From Aurelia coerulea (Eukaryota; Cnidaria; Scyphozoa; Semaeostomeae; Ulmaridae), in contig CM076954.1 of the NCBI GenBank assembly GCA_039566865.1, positions 9,742,001 through 9,806,000 on the forward strand: a stretch of DNA of 64,000 nucleotides. The letters run 5' to 3'. The number at the start of each line of letters is the position of its first letter. Within the stretch, counting starts at the first letter, position 1. Made by a program: the position numbers and the translations under genes. Positions 45,124-56,070 of the stretch are shown piece after piece. The notes beneath the pieces were generated by a model that did not search any database, had not been told where the DNA came from, and was given only the letters and a program-made list of their open reading frames with translations.

Positions 45124-45726
45124 CCGGGTGCGCCAAAATATACTATGCACGTTTGGCAGGCCACAATAAATCATACACTGGACCAATTTTAAAGATTTAT
45201 GACTTAATCTTTAGCAGAAAGCCTGAATTAGATTCTAAGACTGTGGCAAATTTTTCCGTTTTCAATTTTTAGAGCTAGAAGCGAGTTTCTTAAAATGTTC
45301 GTTTTCGAGAACATTGAAAACGATCAAAAAACGTCGATCAAATTTTAAAAGATTCAACATGAATTAATAAAGAGAAAATGTTTTCAGGGGGATTTAGGGG
45401 TTTAGTACAAACTCTCGTATAGCAGATTACAATTAATCGATTTCTAAATCGCAAATTACCACGAACAAGTTTTCTCTTTGTCCATTGATGTCGATTCTTT
45501 AGAAAACATGATCGATGATTTGTGATCGTTTTCAGTGTTTTCGAAAACTAACATTTTAGGAGACTCGCTTCTAGCTCTAAAAACTGAAAATGAAAAATTT
45601 TTCAAAAACTCCAAGTATCTAATTCAGGCTTTCTGCCAACGATTAAGTCATAAATCTTCAAAATCGGTCCAGTGTACAATTTATTGTGGCCTGCCAAACG
45701 TGCATAGTATATTTTGGCGCACCCGG
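45124..45726. mobile_element. TA-flanked element, CCGGGTGC family
   Basis: Terminal repeats of about 240 bp begin CCGGGTGCGCCAAAATATAC. TA flanks it at 45122-45123 and 45727-45728. It is 603 bp long and close to the copy at 1768-2651, but lacks that copy's extra central 280 bp. No coding potential. Confidence 0.85.
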
Positions 45727-46257
45727 TACACCGCGGTACACGCTATGGAATATATGCGCCTAAATGGGTGGATGATCCTATACTGGGTGGGCTACGATCT
45801 TATACTGGGTGGGTTATGATCTTATACTGGATTGGTTATTATACCCAGCTTTTTTCTCCTCGGTTTTCGAGGAATCTCGAGTCGGACCATCTTTCGACAA
45901 CAGTACCAAGAGTAATCTGTGCAACTCATCACTGAACTTTTGAAGGCTCGTTTCCATACAAATGATACTTTGCAGCGCTGTGCGCAAAGCAGCGTAATTG
46001 GGTCAGATTTCGGGCAAGAAATTCTGACCACATGTCTTCAAATCATTGTTCCTCCTCGCTTTTTAATGCAAAGGAACCTGAGCTCCTCGATTTTCAATCT
46101 CTAAACTTATTTTTTCCTCGCACCTCATTGATTTAAGCAATTTTTTGGGATTCCTCCCTCGCACGAAAAATGCCAATCCTCGGATCCTCGGGGTTAAAAA
46201 GTAGCCTCCTCGCTTCCTCATTCTCCTCGGACTTAAGCCATGTACACCGACAAAATT

Positions 46258-47039
46258 ACCCGACTTTTTGCCCACATCGATGTTGAAAAGGGGCACTACC
46301 TGAGACAAAAAGGACACTATTTGGTTTGTTGTAGAATTTTGGGGGGCGCGTGCCCCCAGTGCCTCCAGTCCCTATGTCTCTGGTGTCGCTACATCTATTG
46401 TAATAGTTCTGATGCATATCAAGAAATCTGGTCTACTTCATCAAGAGGGGCTTGTTATTTGGCTACTGCCATTTCGATATAAACTAGATCGTGCATTAAA
46501 CAGTTGCAATTGCAAATAAATATTCTCTTGCTTTGAGGCACGCTACGTGCATAATCTCATTCTTTTCAAGTTTGTGTTCGTATAAAGAATAGAGCATAGA
46601 AAACGAAACGATCAGATAAGTTTGTATCTGAGATGCCACCCTCTACATACGTTTGCAGGTGGTTGGAGCAATCCGTCGAGGAAATGATAAACGCTTTTTT
46701 TACCAGATTACGATATTAAAGATAAATCTACTGCATTATTGAAGTTTAAATTATTTTCAAACGCAAAATACGGATTTCTTGGCCCCGAAGTCGAATTTGC
46801 TACAATAGTACGTTATCAGCGAATACGTTATCAGCGAACACTGTTTCCTTTCTCAAGAACCCACTCACGTTTCTTACCCAATCATGAAAGTAAAATACTC
46901 AGAATTGTGCATGGGTATAAACAATTTTGGGCTTACTTAACTGTATATATTTATGTACGTATGTTAAATTTCGCTATACCGATTAAAAAAAATTAATGAA
47001 TTTAGGAGGGAAAAACAGACTAATTACTAACAATAAATA
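46258..47039. other. No supported gene
   Basis: Contains a small GGGGGGCGCGTGCCCCC hairpin near 46340 and a TATTTATGTACGTATGT tract near 46947 that may be the simple-repeat end of the LINE tail that follows. No coding region recognised. Confidence 0.35.
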
Positions 47040-47420
47040 AAAGCGTTCTAAGTCTAATTACAGGTGCATAAAATGATATAATACAATAATCTAAGTATAA
47101 AAGTTGGAGTTGTAATCTAAAAATCACCCCTGGTTTAATTGGCAGGGATAGCATTAAAAAGGTCAGTGCGACTTTGTTTCCATAATGGTCCCTCCTGAGG
47201 TGTCTTTGAAAGAAAAAATTTACGAAAGAAAAGAAAACAATATGTATGTCTCAAATGTTGAGATTCAATACTGCTTTCTCAAAGATTGTATCGCCTCTAA
47301 AATGTAAAATCCATTTCATTTTTTAAAAAAGTAGGTAATGTATTTCAAAGCTCTATGGGAGCCTCACCTCATCTATTCAAAGGATTTAGACCTGAGCTGC
47401 CGAATTGTACCCTGGATAGC
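47040..47420 (-). mobile_element. LINE tail related to 6711-7276
   Basis: GGCAGGGATAGCATTAAAAA, TTTCCATAATGGTCCCTCC and TTTGAAAGAAAAAATT align with the 3' part of the nested LINE at 6711-7276. A worn - strand frame (ELWNTLPTFFKK-like around 47330-47360) fits the usual tail LWN.LP..FK. Heavily decayed. AAGAAAC-family debris (GTTACGAGTAATATGATACAG) follows at 47430-47540. Confidence 0.5.
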
Positions 47421-47567
47421 AAATACACTGATAACCCTTGCTGGCAACAACATCTCAAAACAATGTTTTTGAAGAATCAATGTTTAGACATTGCTCATGT
47501 ACGTTACGAGTAATATGATACAGTAAATAAGCGAGACCAAAGTAAACCACAAGATCCTTTTGGATGA

Positions 47568-47798
47568 TTACAAAGTCCGTCCTGAGCTAAGCAAGCATAA
47601 TAAGGAAATCTGAATATTGATTTCTTCATAACCCCAAATGATCGTTGATGCTGTTTTAGCTACATTCAGAGAGATGAGTGTTGCTTCTAAAGTCACCTTC
47701 ATCAACAGAAAATAAAGCGCCTTGTATAAGGACAAGAATCGCCTGAAAAGCAATATTTTGATCTTTATGTCAAACGAGGATGATACGCAAAAAATCAA
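47568..47798 (-). pseudogene. Possible RT fragment
   Basis: The - strand frame contains ISLNVAKTASTIIWGYEEI, which resembles the LSLNVAKT...G block after the YADD motif in LINE RTs (compare LSLNVAKTHSM in the 12.6 kb LINE). Nothing else of an RT can be read around it, so the call rests on one block. Confidence 0.3.
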
Positions 47799-48368
47799 AA
47801 GTCATTACCCCTAGTTTGCTTAGTCTCTGCATGAAACTATTGGTGCATCTGTATCAAATTAGATGTCATGTCAGATTTACGATAACGCAAAATTACTTAT
47901 GTTTATGCAGAACCCTGCAGAAGGTTTCTATCCGTGGGCATCTAGTTTGAGACAAGCATTGACGAAAATAACCTATGTGCAGAATCATATGCATGAAGAT
48001 GTTTTGGTTTAGTGTGATCGCGTCCCTTCCCTTAGTCAATGGCGCCATTGTTTGCTGGGATTCTGCACCTTTCCTCTCAACGTCACCTGCGATGATTGCA
48101 TCCGTTGCTGTATTAGACGGGGGTCCTTCTAGCCTCTGTGCAGGCTCTCGGTTACACAATCCCCTAAAGTTGACTTATTTGCATAATGAATACTATCAAT
48201 AAGTGGCTAATGATGCGTTCGTTCTAGAAAACGATTGTTTTAACATAATTAAGCTGCTAATGAAGTCAATTTGTTGTTGTGCCAGGGTAAACATCAAGGT
48301 GATTTATCCATCTTATAGTGTCAAATCTGTCCAACATGAAATAAGCCGACGTCAAATATTACTATTAG
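47799..48368. other. No supported gene
   Basis: An 89-codon - strand frame (47893-48159) starts MCNREPAQRLEGPPSNTATD and has no domain that I recognise. No terminal repeats or RNA gene are seen. Confidence 0.35.
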
Positions 48369-48376
48369 ATCGCGGT

Positions 48377-48819
48377 CCCGGGGGGGGTACTCAAATTGTG
48401 ACCTGACAGGGGGGTCCAGTCGGGGTTAAAGAGGGCCAAAGCAAAAATTTTGAAAAATACCCTCAAATGGTAGTATCTTTTTATAGAAGCCCCCAAATGG
48501 TAGTTCGTGGACCAAAAATTGGGCCATTTGGAAGCCTCTGGTAGCAAAATTTTCTGCAGTTTTTCAAATTTTCTATTGTAAAAACTGATTGAACAAAGCA
48601 AAAACACTTCAAAATTCAATGATAATTACTGCTGCAACGACAATATTGATGTGCGGAAGAGCCTACTGAGTTGAAATCTTATAACTGACCAAGAATCTTG
48701 GAATACCCCCAATTGGTAGTATATGTTTGACAGAGAGGGCCATTTGGTAGCCACTTCGCAAGACCCTCAAAGTGACTGGACCCCCCTGTTAGGCCATAAT
48801 GGAAGTACCCCCCCCCGGG
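48377..48819. mobile_element. CCCGGGGG-TIR element with 8 bp duplication
   Basis: The ends CCCGGGGGGGGTACT and AGTACCCCCCCCCGGG pair perfectly apart from run length. ATCGCGGT is duplicated exactly (48369-48376 and 48820-48827). Near both ends GGGGGGTCCAGTC and GACTGGACCCCCC form a second inverted pair. The interior repeats CAAATGGTAGT and CATTTGGTAG several times. A worn copy lies at 10273-10650, and a different element with the same ends at 49484-49778. No coding potential. Confidence 0.85.
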
Positions 48820-48929
48820 ATCGCGGTAAACTTTTGTCTTGTATGCGCTTTCTGCGCGCTTTCTTTATTTCAGTGCCAACTAGCAGAGATAAAACGTTAA
48901 TTAATTGTTTAACGAGCGTGACGGACTTT

Positions 48930-48955
48930 CTTTCTTTCTTTCTTTCTGACTGACC
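48930..48955. repeat. CTTT microsatellite
   Basis: Five or so CTTT units in a row (GACTTTCTTTCTTTC...). Confidence 0.8.
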
Positions 48956-48999
48956 TGGAGCCCCCTCTTAGATTACAAAGTTGGACTTTGTAATCAAAA

Positions 49000-49144
49000 C
49001 TGCTCAGTGCTTCCTTTATCAGACTTATCAAAATGAATAGTTTCTCAACTGATATTTTCCCAGTACTAGCCTAGAGTTCCTTATTTTTTGGCGAACTGAG
49101 AGTTGGGTTTCTTATGAGGGCAGTTCTTATAAAAGAAATACGTG
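49000..49144 (+). mobile_element. AAGAAAC-family right end
   Basis: Only the right half remains. GATATTTTCCCAGTACTAG, then GAGTTGGGTTTCTTATGAGG, then AAAGAAATACGTG before TA (49145-49146) match the right end of 31708-32082 (CTTTCCCAGTACTAGAG). The left end is absent. Confidence 0.6.
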
Positions 49145-49221
49145 TATCACAGCACCAAGGTTCTAGATTTCCGATAAGTTCTGCTCATCACAACAAAGCG
49201 ACGAAACTCGTTCCTTCCAGC

Positions 49222-49480
49222 CAGGGATAGCGCCAGCGGGGGTGCTAGGGGGGCAGGAGCCCCCTCCAAAATTTCACTCAGCCCCCCCCCCATCGGCACT
49301 TAAATTTTCGACATTTTCTATGCACTGTCGGCATTTTCATAACCTAAACCTCCAAATTTCTTTGCTGCGTTGTCATCTCAGTGAGCTTGAATTGAACTCG
49401 TTCATAAAAAATTTCTCGCTGTGGGCACTCTGACAGTATTTGCCCCCCCCCCTAGCATTTCTTCCCTGGCGCCATCTCTG
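49222..49480. mobile_element. Small hAT-like element
   Basis: The ends CAGGGATAGCGCCAG and CTGGCGCCATCTCTG are inverted. The 8 bp CTTCCAGC precedes it (49214-49221). The second copy of the duplication was split by the insertion of 49484-49778 and is recovered at 49784-49791 once that element is taken out. The interior is mostly a C-rich tract (GAGCCCCCTCC...CAGCCCCCCCCC). No coding potential. Confidence 0.78.
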
Positions 49481-49483
49481 CTT

Positions 49484-49778
49484 CCCGGGGGGACTACTTA
49501 GTATAATTTGCTGACGGGATGTGCACTCCTTTCCGGGTATCGTTTTCGCCTCTTTTTTCTAACGTCGGGTATCAAAAGAAGGCAATCTTTCTAAAGCCGG
49601 ACGTCAAAAGTGTTATTTCATTGTTTTTCGACGAAATTTTACGTTTTGGGATATGCTTTTCGCCGATTTTCTCTAAAGCCGGCTATCATTTCAAGGGAAA
49701 ATTTCTAAAGCCGGGTGAAAATTCTTTTTCTTGGAGTGCACATCCCCGTACAATTGAAATTCAAGTACACCCCCCGGG
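49484..49778. mobile_element. Nested CCCGGGGG-TIR element
   Basis: The ends CCCGGGGGGACTACTTAG and AAGTACACCCCCCGGG pair. The exact duplication CTCTGCTT flanks it (49476-49483 and 49779-49786). It sits on the right edge of the hAT-like element 49222-49480. Inside, GGGATGTGCACTCC and GGAGTGCACATCCCC form a second inverted pair, and TCTAAAGCCGG recurs three times. Its interior differs from that of 48377-48819 although the ends agree. Confidence 0.83.
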
Positions 49779-49791
49779 CTCTGCTTCCAGC

Positions 49792-50783
49792 TCACTTCGC
49801 TCGCTGTTCGGCATGACGAGCTCACGAGCAGGACTTGGGGCCACGCTTGGGGCAAGTCTAGAACTTTCTTGCGGGAGGTGCTTGAATTGAACTGCGCTTA
49901 CACTCGCATAGTATATGTTGGGAGAATCCATCTGCAATCCATCCAAAAAACCGCAAGTTGTTGACAAGGTAAAAGGATGCAACTAGGCTATCTACTAGCT
50001 TTTGGGGTTTCACGTACAGTAGTTGTGAAAACAAACAATATGGAACTATGGCCTCCAGCTCCAACATTCAGCATGCATAATGTATTGGATAAGGGCGCCT
50101 CTAGTTTGTTCAGTTTTGGTTTTTGTAAAATCTCACTTTTGGTATCATCAAGAGCAGGATACTTCAAGAGAATCAAATCAACTAGATAGAAATATTGAGG
50201 CATGATCATTAGAAAATATCATGAGAGGGTTTCTTGGGGTTTGACAAGAAACATAAAAAAAGTGGATACTAGGCTGAATATGATTCTGAGTTGAATCTCA
50301 TTCTCCTTCTGAATATGAATCTACGTCCGAATGGTATATGCGGGCAACAAGCAAGGAGCACAACAGCAGAGAAGTTGTGGATGGCGCCAAATCCAGTCTT
50401 TTATCAACAAGGTGATGTATAAATTCTTTCATAACTTACACTTTCTTTCATGAATGTATGAATTGTAGTTCCAATGTGGCAGGGCACAGTACCTCCGCTT
50501 TCCCCACTTTGCTCGTCCTTTCCCCCCACATTTCTTACATAATCTTCCCCAACCACACCAGGCATTTGTGTAAAAATATTTGGTTCTACTTCTACTTGAA
50601 TAATTGACTACTTCTTAAAGAAGGTTGTGTCAATATAGAGAAAAAAGAAAAATTATAGACAATAAAGGAAAAGGGAAACACATCATAGCACAACATCACA
50701 CGACACCCCTACATGCAACTTTGGAGCATGAAAATCAGTGAAAATCTGAGGTGAATGAAACATAAGGCTAAGAGCTTGACATG
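49792..50783. other. No supported gene
   Basis: Several short open stretches occur near 49977-50189 without a recognisable motif, splice pair or repeat structure. Confidence 0.35.
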
Positions 50784-50972
50784 TGATGGTGAAGGTGAAG
50801 TTGCGTTTTTCAGCGCCAAGCGCTGGGATCGCAGATATAGAACAGACCTAATCAAGTCTGGACTCCTTGTCATGACGTTCAAGTGGTGGTACCACTACCG
50901 GGTATTGAACCCACTCCATTCCACCTGACTGTTCTAGCTGCAAGTCAAAGGATTACCACACCACACCACCTT
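50784..50972 (-). repeat. tRNA-derived SINE
   Basis: On the - strand the head is GGTGTGGTGTGGTAATCC (an A-box-like start), followed about 45 bases later by the B box GGGTTCAATACCC and GGTAGTGGTACCACCA. The tRNA-unrelated part then reads AAGGAGTCCAGACTTGATTA and CAGCGCTTGGCGCTGAAAAA, the latter a perfect small hairpin. It matches 10150-10272. A tRNA gene is excluded by the long unrelated tail. Transcription by RNA polymerase III is inferred. Confidence 0.65.
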
Positions 50973-51025
50973 CAGTGTCATATCATCAAGGACCCCTCTG
51001 CATGTGAAATACCTAAAAAATCAAC

Positions 51026-52117
51026 CAGTGGCGTCGTGGGAGCATGATTTTAGGGGGGGCCAAGGGTCAGAATTTTCCGACAAAGAGACATTTTTCCGAC
51101 AAAAATTAAGCAGGAATATAATGTATAAAAAGTGGCAAAATGTCTCAGAAATTTTGTCACATAAAAGTTCCATAATAGTGAAGAATTGTTCAAAGGGACG
51201 CAGCAGTCCTGTTAAGAGGCGATTCTTGTTGGAGGTGAGGCTGTTGTCGAGACTTGATTGGTGTTGGAGGTGAGGCTGAAGCTAGATGCGCAAGGAGGGA
51301 GGAAAACTGGGGGTCTGGGGGCTTGCCCCCGGGAAAATTTTCTGTGACCACGCCCTTTAGATCGTTGCAAAACGCCCCTATTTTGAAGAATCTACTATTT
51401 GTTTTTGATGGGAAATTTCGAAAAAAAGGACCTCAGTAGCACTGAAAAATAGATCGTTTTCAAATTTTAGATAACAACGTGATAGCTTGATATTAATCTT
51501 CATTTCTATAATCATCCAATCACAGAAACTAAAAGTAATCCCATCTTAGTAATCATTTCCACCTTCCTCAACAATATTCACTTGTGCAAATTCTGACGAG
51601 CAACTCATTGAAAGCTTGGTGCACACACCATAAATGCATGACATTTTTTAAGTATGAAACGTGCAAAATAAATTGTAAATTTGTCGTTTTTAGTCACTAA
51701 AATGTTTGTAAAACGACCAAATTTTCGGGGGAAAAGTCCAAGAATGTTTTGACCGAAAGCATTTTCTGAAATTTATTCGTCCAAAACTTTTTGCGCCTAT
51801 GTGTTATTTTTCCAACGGAAAACACACTTCTTTCGATTGAAAAAGGAATTTTTGCAGAAAAACGAACGAGGGAGCTAGTTTTTTGCCGAAAAACCTACTT
51901 TTTCATCAAAAACTACGTTTTGCGATCGAAAAAGTGATATTTCATGTACACATTTGGATTGCCATAAAGTAGCTATGTGAGGAAAATGGATTAATTCGAT
52001 TTTTTTCGATTTTTCCGACAAGGATGAAAAACTGACGAATTTTCCGACAACATTTTCACAGGGGGGGCCATGGCCCCCCCTGGCCCCCCCTGGCCCCCCC
52101 CGGCCACGACGCCACTG
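51026..52117. mobile_element. Non-autonomous hAT element
   Basis: It begins CAGTGGCGTCGTGG and ends CCACGACGCCACTG, with the exact 8 bp duplication AAATCAAC (51018-51025 and 52118-52125). It contains the GGGGGCTTGCCCCC hairpin and ACCACGCCCTTTAG module near 51309, and a terminal C-rich tract of GGCCCCCCCT units at 52068-52100. Several AAAAACnnnnTTTTT-like words occur but there is no transposase frame. Related to 3293-4347. Confidence 0.9.
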
Positions 52118-52456
52118 AAATCAACCTTCAAGTTGAAAAGAGGTTACACTGTTGTCCCATGGTTTGAAATTATTTAAATCATTAATCAATTGTAAAGAAT
52201 TTAGAACAGGAAAAAATTTATACTTCAAGAGTATTTTTGAAGACTACTTATGAGTTCACCTCTACTGTTTCCTTTGGGAGCCTATTCCATTCTTTAATTG
52301 TTCTTGGGAAAAATGAAAAATTGTAATATTGCGGGCCTGTCCCCGGTGTCTCATAGGCTTCTTTAGATGGTCTTGAATTGGATGACTGCCTGCTGTACGC
52401 ATCTTTCTTTATTTCAACTTGGTTATGATGTATCTGGTAAAACATGACTTGTCCCA

Positions 52457-53880
52457 GGAGTGGATCCAGCCGAAAATCTGACCTATGCTCAAAGCAGCGC
52501 CGAAGGCGCACAGGGGGAAGGTCTATATCCAAACGCCGCAGGCGGATGGATATACAGGGGTCTGATTTTTTGGACCACGCCCTTTTAAGCATGGGAAACG
52601 CCCTTTTTACCATGGGAAACACCCTTACAATATCTCCTGTGGTATATCATTTATGGACTAAATTAGGGCTTTTTGCCCGTTGAATAGAAGGTCATATATC
52701 AAGCTCTTTTAAAAATGAACAGTAAGATTAATTTTGTTACTTCTACATCTAAATCTATCAGTGATGCAACCACCCCTTTACTTCAATAAAATATATTTCG
52801 AATAGCCTACCAGAGCCTGCCCCCCCCCCCTAGTGTTCTTGTCTAGATTCAACAATATAACGAACCTTTCTCAGCTTGTGTGACTTCGTAAAATGCGGGG
52901 GCTTACTGAAAAATTGTAAATTAAAAAGTAAAACAAGTTATGCTTACTTCACTGGCCATAAACCATTGGCCCTGGACGTTTGGGTCGCTGGAAACTGTAT
53001 TATTACAGCAGCCGATTCTAACAACGATGGCCTAAGGCCTATCATCAGCAGCGGTGGTGCTGTGGGTTTCCATCTCTAACAGCTCTTACAAGTTTTCTCG
53101 AATAAAATGCAATCCTTCCTTCCTCTCCTTATCTTCTAAGTTTTTATTTACAATGATGCTGTGTATGTTTTGAAGAAACGGGAAACCTTTGCTGCGAACA
53201 TCCATTTCTTCGAACTTTGACTTTTGACTTTGACCGCCCACTATTTGGTTTTGTAGTCTTAGAAAAATTGCATAAGTCAACTGGAATTTCTATTGGAAAC
53301 TTGAAGAACAATTGCATAGGTCAACTTTCATTTCTATTGGATTCTTAAACAACAATTGCATAGGTCAACTTGAAATTCTATTGGATAGTTTAACTTGAGC
53401 ATAAGTCAACTCGGCTTCTCATTTGTTACTTCAAATCCCACCTATGCTCGTGCCCAAACTTTCAGAAGCAGAGCTGACCGCCCATTGGCTTGCAGACCTA
53501 CGCAGATCAAATGTATGGGAATTACTTCGACAATTTTCGGACCCACCTATGCTCTGGAATATAGTGAAGAAAATGGCAATAATTTCAAGACTATGCTGGC
53601 CAGTAGAATATACCGACTTGTATTCGAAGCAAAAACAAAATATTTCAACGCGTAGGCGGAAGCTTAGTCATAGACGATGACATATAAATGAAATCAAATG
53701 CACACAAAGAGATACGCTCTTACGCACACAATTCAATGATGATGGATGCAAACAATAAAACGAAATAAAATCTTTCAATGGAAATAATATACTGAATGAG
53801 GTTTGCAATACCGAATTGAAGTTTCTGAGAATCTGACTTATGCTTGCGCATAAGTTGCTATAGTCTGGATCCGCCCCTGT
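52457..53880. mobile_element. hAT-like element with GGATCC-containing ends
   Basis: The right end CTGGATCCGCCCCTG (complement CAGGGGCGGATCCAG) is a classical hAT terminus. The left end AGGAGTGGATCCAGCC is its imperfect partner. The LINE on both sides joins across it with TGTCCC at each edge, so the duplication is 6 bp exact and possibly longer. Inside are GCGCCGAAGGCGC and GCCGCAGGCGG hairpins near 52498-52550 and a tandem repeat at 53262-53420. No transposase was recognised; frames at 53395-53680 match nothing known to me. Confidence 0.6.
53262..53420. repeat. ~49 bp tandem repeat
   Basis: Three to four imperfect copies of AATTGCATAGGTCAACTT plus TTCTATTGGA, within the hAT-like element. Confidence 0.75.
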
Positions 53881-54040
53881 GTCCCTGTCTCCTCGAGTGA
53901 GTTCCCTTGAAGTTCCTTTGACATTTCATGTACACTGGCATACTTTGTATCTCTTTGTCATGTACCTTGCTGCTTTGTGTTGAATCGTCTCAATCGCATA
54001 TTTATGTTTTTTCTTTGTGTAAGGATCCCATATTGCACTG

Positions 54041-54409
54041 CACGTAACTTTTTTATAAGAAACGGTAGGCTCAATTTTTTGAAAGTTAAGAAACAACCCT
54101 GCCTGAATTCAAAAAGTTAAGAAACTTTTCTAAATTTGCAGTTTTGATTTTCCTATCACAGTCAAAAAATGTTTTGAAACCGTACAGTTATAGCAACTTT
54201 TGGACATTATTTTGAGTGCTAATTATGTTATTTACTTGCTTTGAGATCTTGCTAATTAATTTGGGAACCCTTTAGACAAACAAAATTAACTCTACACTTC
54301 TGGCATTTATATACAAGAAACCCATAAGAAACTTTTGGTGGCAAAGTTGCCCAAAAATTTAAGAAACTGCCTACTAGCCCGGACCTTAGTTCCTTATAAA
54401 AAATATGTG
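54041..54409 (+). mobile_element. AAGAAAC-family MITE, short subtype
   Basis: It begins CACGTAACTTTTTTATAAG and ends CTTATAAAAAATATGTG followed by TA. It contains GAAACGGTAGGCTCAA, AACCCTGCCTGAATTC and CTACTAGCCCGGACCTTAG in the order seen at 32142-32534. It lies inside the LINE RT tail between LEYA and WDPYTKK. Confidence 0.78.
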
Positions 54410-54540
54410 TAGCGTACTCTAGGGTATGTCTTGCAATAGCTTTGCAAGCCTTTGAAGGTAGATCTTGAGAGTATATTCTAATATTTCTCTTCAGAAAACC
54501 AAGTGTTCTGTTTCCTTTATTTACTATGTTTCCCATTTTT

Positions 54541-56070
54541 TCTCATTGTTGACCCCTGGGCTGCCCAGGGGAGGATCTTGCTAGGGTAGGAATTTAATGA
54601 GAACCATATCTTGAATAGAAAACAAATTGTTACCATTTTCAAGCATCAATTTTGTTTGCTCCTCAGGGAAAACACAGAAGTTGGGGACATCATTGTCATC
54701 ATAGGATTTTAGTGATGGCACAAGACACAGCAAGTGATGGATATGGTAACTTCATTCAAAAGAAAAAGCTTGTTATTTTGTTGCATTCTGATGTTTGCTG
54801 CACTGCATATCCTGAAAGTGTTGGATGGTCTTGCAAATACTTAAACCCCTTTTTGAACAATGTTTATAGATCTAAAGAAACGTTTTTTCCATTTATTTGT
54901 GATTTATTTCATGCACATATCTATTTGTATTAGAAATTCTAGTGCCTTCAGCAATGATTCGCTGCAATCCTGAGCCAGCATTTACACAAGAACTGTTGGA
55001 ACCACAGGGGTCTCCAGGAATGTCAGTGAAGACACTGTAGTTTTGATTTCTTTGGTTCCTAGTGACCTGGATTATGAAAACAATAGCTGTGTAATTTGAT
55101 ACATATTACGTCATCATTGCCATCAGCCTGCTTTTATTACAGTTGAAGAATCTTTTGTTATATGAGAGCTCTTATCTCATTGGCTGCCACTTGAACTCAC
55201 GGTTTTTTCACATCCTGCGCATTGTAACATTAAGATAAGAGGAAGAAAAGCAGAAGGCGGTAGATAGGCAGAACAGATGCAGGGCTATTCACTTCCTGTT
55301 CACTGAAAGATATTGCCCATGGAGCAGTGAAAACTCTGGGGCGAAATGTGGGACTTTAACTGGGGAAAAACATGAGCTATCGCCTCCCATTGGCAGAAGA
55401 ATGTTGACCCGATAGGTGGGAACATTGCTCACTTTCACAAGAGAAATACGTGAATAACCCCGCATCAGCCCCACCTATCCCGGGGTGGTGGGGTCAGGGC
55501 AATAAAATGATAGCTGCATTAAAGTTGAATAGGAATTTATGGATCAATGGCTTCTCATTATGTAAAGTAACACCTTAATCTGAGACTTATTCAAAACAAA
55601 CTTGCTACAAACTGTGTGACTTATTTGCTGCAAAATAGGTGCAAGTTCAATGCCAAACCCACCTTTGACTATATGGGTTCTCACATGTTTTGTTAAGTAT
55701 CAAATGCTAAAATTTTAAATATGTACAGTATTCATTTAAGATGATAATTATGTGATTTTGGGTCTGAAATGGCACAGTCTCTTTTTCTCATTGATTTCTT
55801 CCTCTGAAAAATTGTTTATGAGCCAAGATTCAGTACAGGCCTTAACATGCTAACATGATTTTTATCCCTAAGAATTCTCATTGGAATCATTGTTAAAAAA
55901 GAACAGAATCTTCTATATTGCTCACAAATCCTCATCACAATGTACTAATAATTCTTGAAAATTCTTAAGAATTCTTATGGGTTTTTGTCATGTTCATGTC
56001 TATAACTGTGTACCATGTGCACATGCGCTATCTTCTGAGTTTCAATTTGCACCTTCACTTTATATCAAGC
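54541..56070. other. No supported gene
   Basis: This 1.5 kb is unusual here in lacking recognisable repeats. An acceptor-like TTTGTTTGCTCCTCAG occurs at about 54650 before a 94-codon open stretch (54652-54933), but the peptide matches nothing known to me. It may be unique, host-derived sequence. Confidence 0.35.

Larger units (their letters stand above)
43937..46249. mobile_element. Inverted-repeat element with 8 bp flanks, hAT-like
   Basis: The left end GTGGGTGTACATGGGGTTAA and the complement of TTAAGCCATGTACACCG form imperfect terminal repeats. ACAAAATT lies directly outside both (43929-43936 and 46250-46257). Eight bases suggests a hAT or related superfamily. CCTCCTCGC words recur inside both ends. 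The interior holds the nested element 45124-45726 and tandem copies of a module shared with the hAT element at 3293. No transposase frame is present. The exact outer bases are uncertain by two or so. Confidence 0.55.
52200..54540 (-). mobile_element. LINE RT tail split by two DNA elements
   Basis: Reading from 54540 down, GNIVNKGNRTLGFLKRNIR and SKACKAIARHTLEYAT are the start of the post-catalytic RT region. After the MITE 54041-54409 comes IWDPYTKKKHKYAIETIQH with KAARYMTKRY (53890-54040). After the hAT-like element 52457-53880 comes QVMFYQIHHNQVEIKKDAYS and YNFSFFPRTIKEWNRLP (52256-52450). The order LEYA, WDPYTKK, Q..AAR, FFPRTI.EWN is that of a LINE C-terminus. The catalytic blocks are missing. 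Few stops are visible apart from the insertions. Confidence 0.78.

Noticed and set aside
50900..50972. Functional tRNA gene on the - strand
   Set aside because: A and B boxes are present but the cloverleaf is imperfect, and the sequence continues into a body shared with a second copy. A SINE explains it better.
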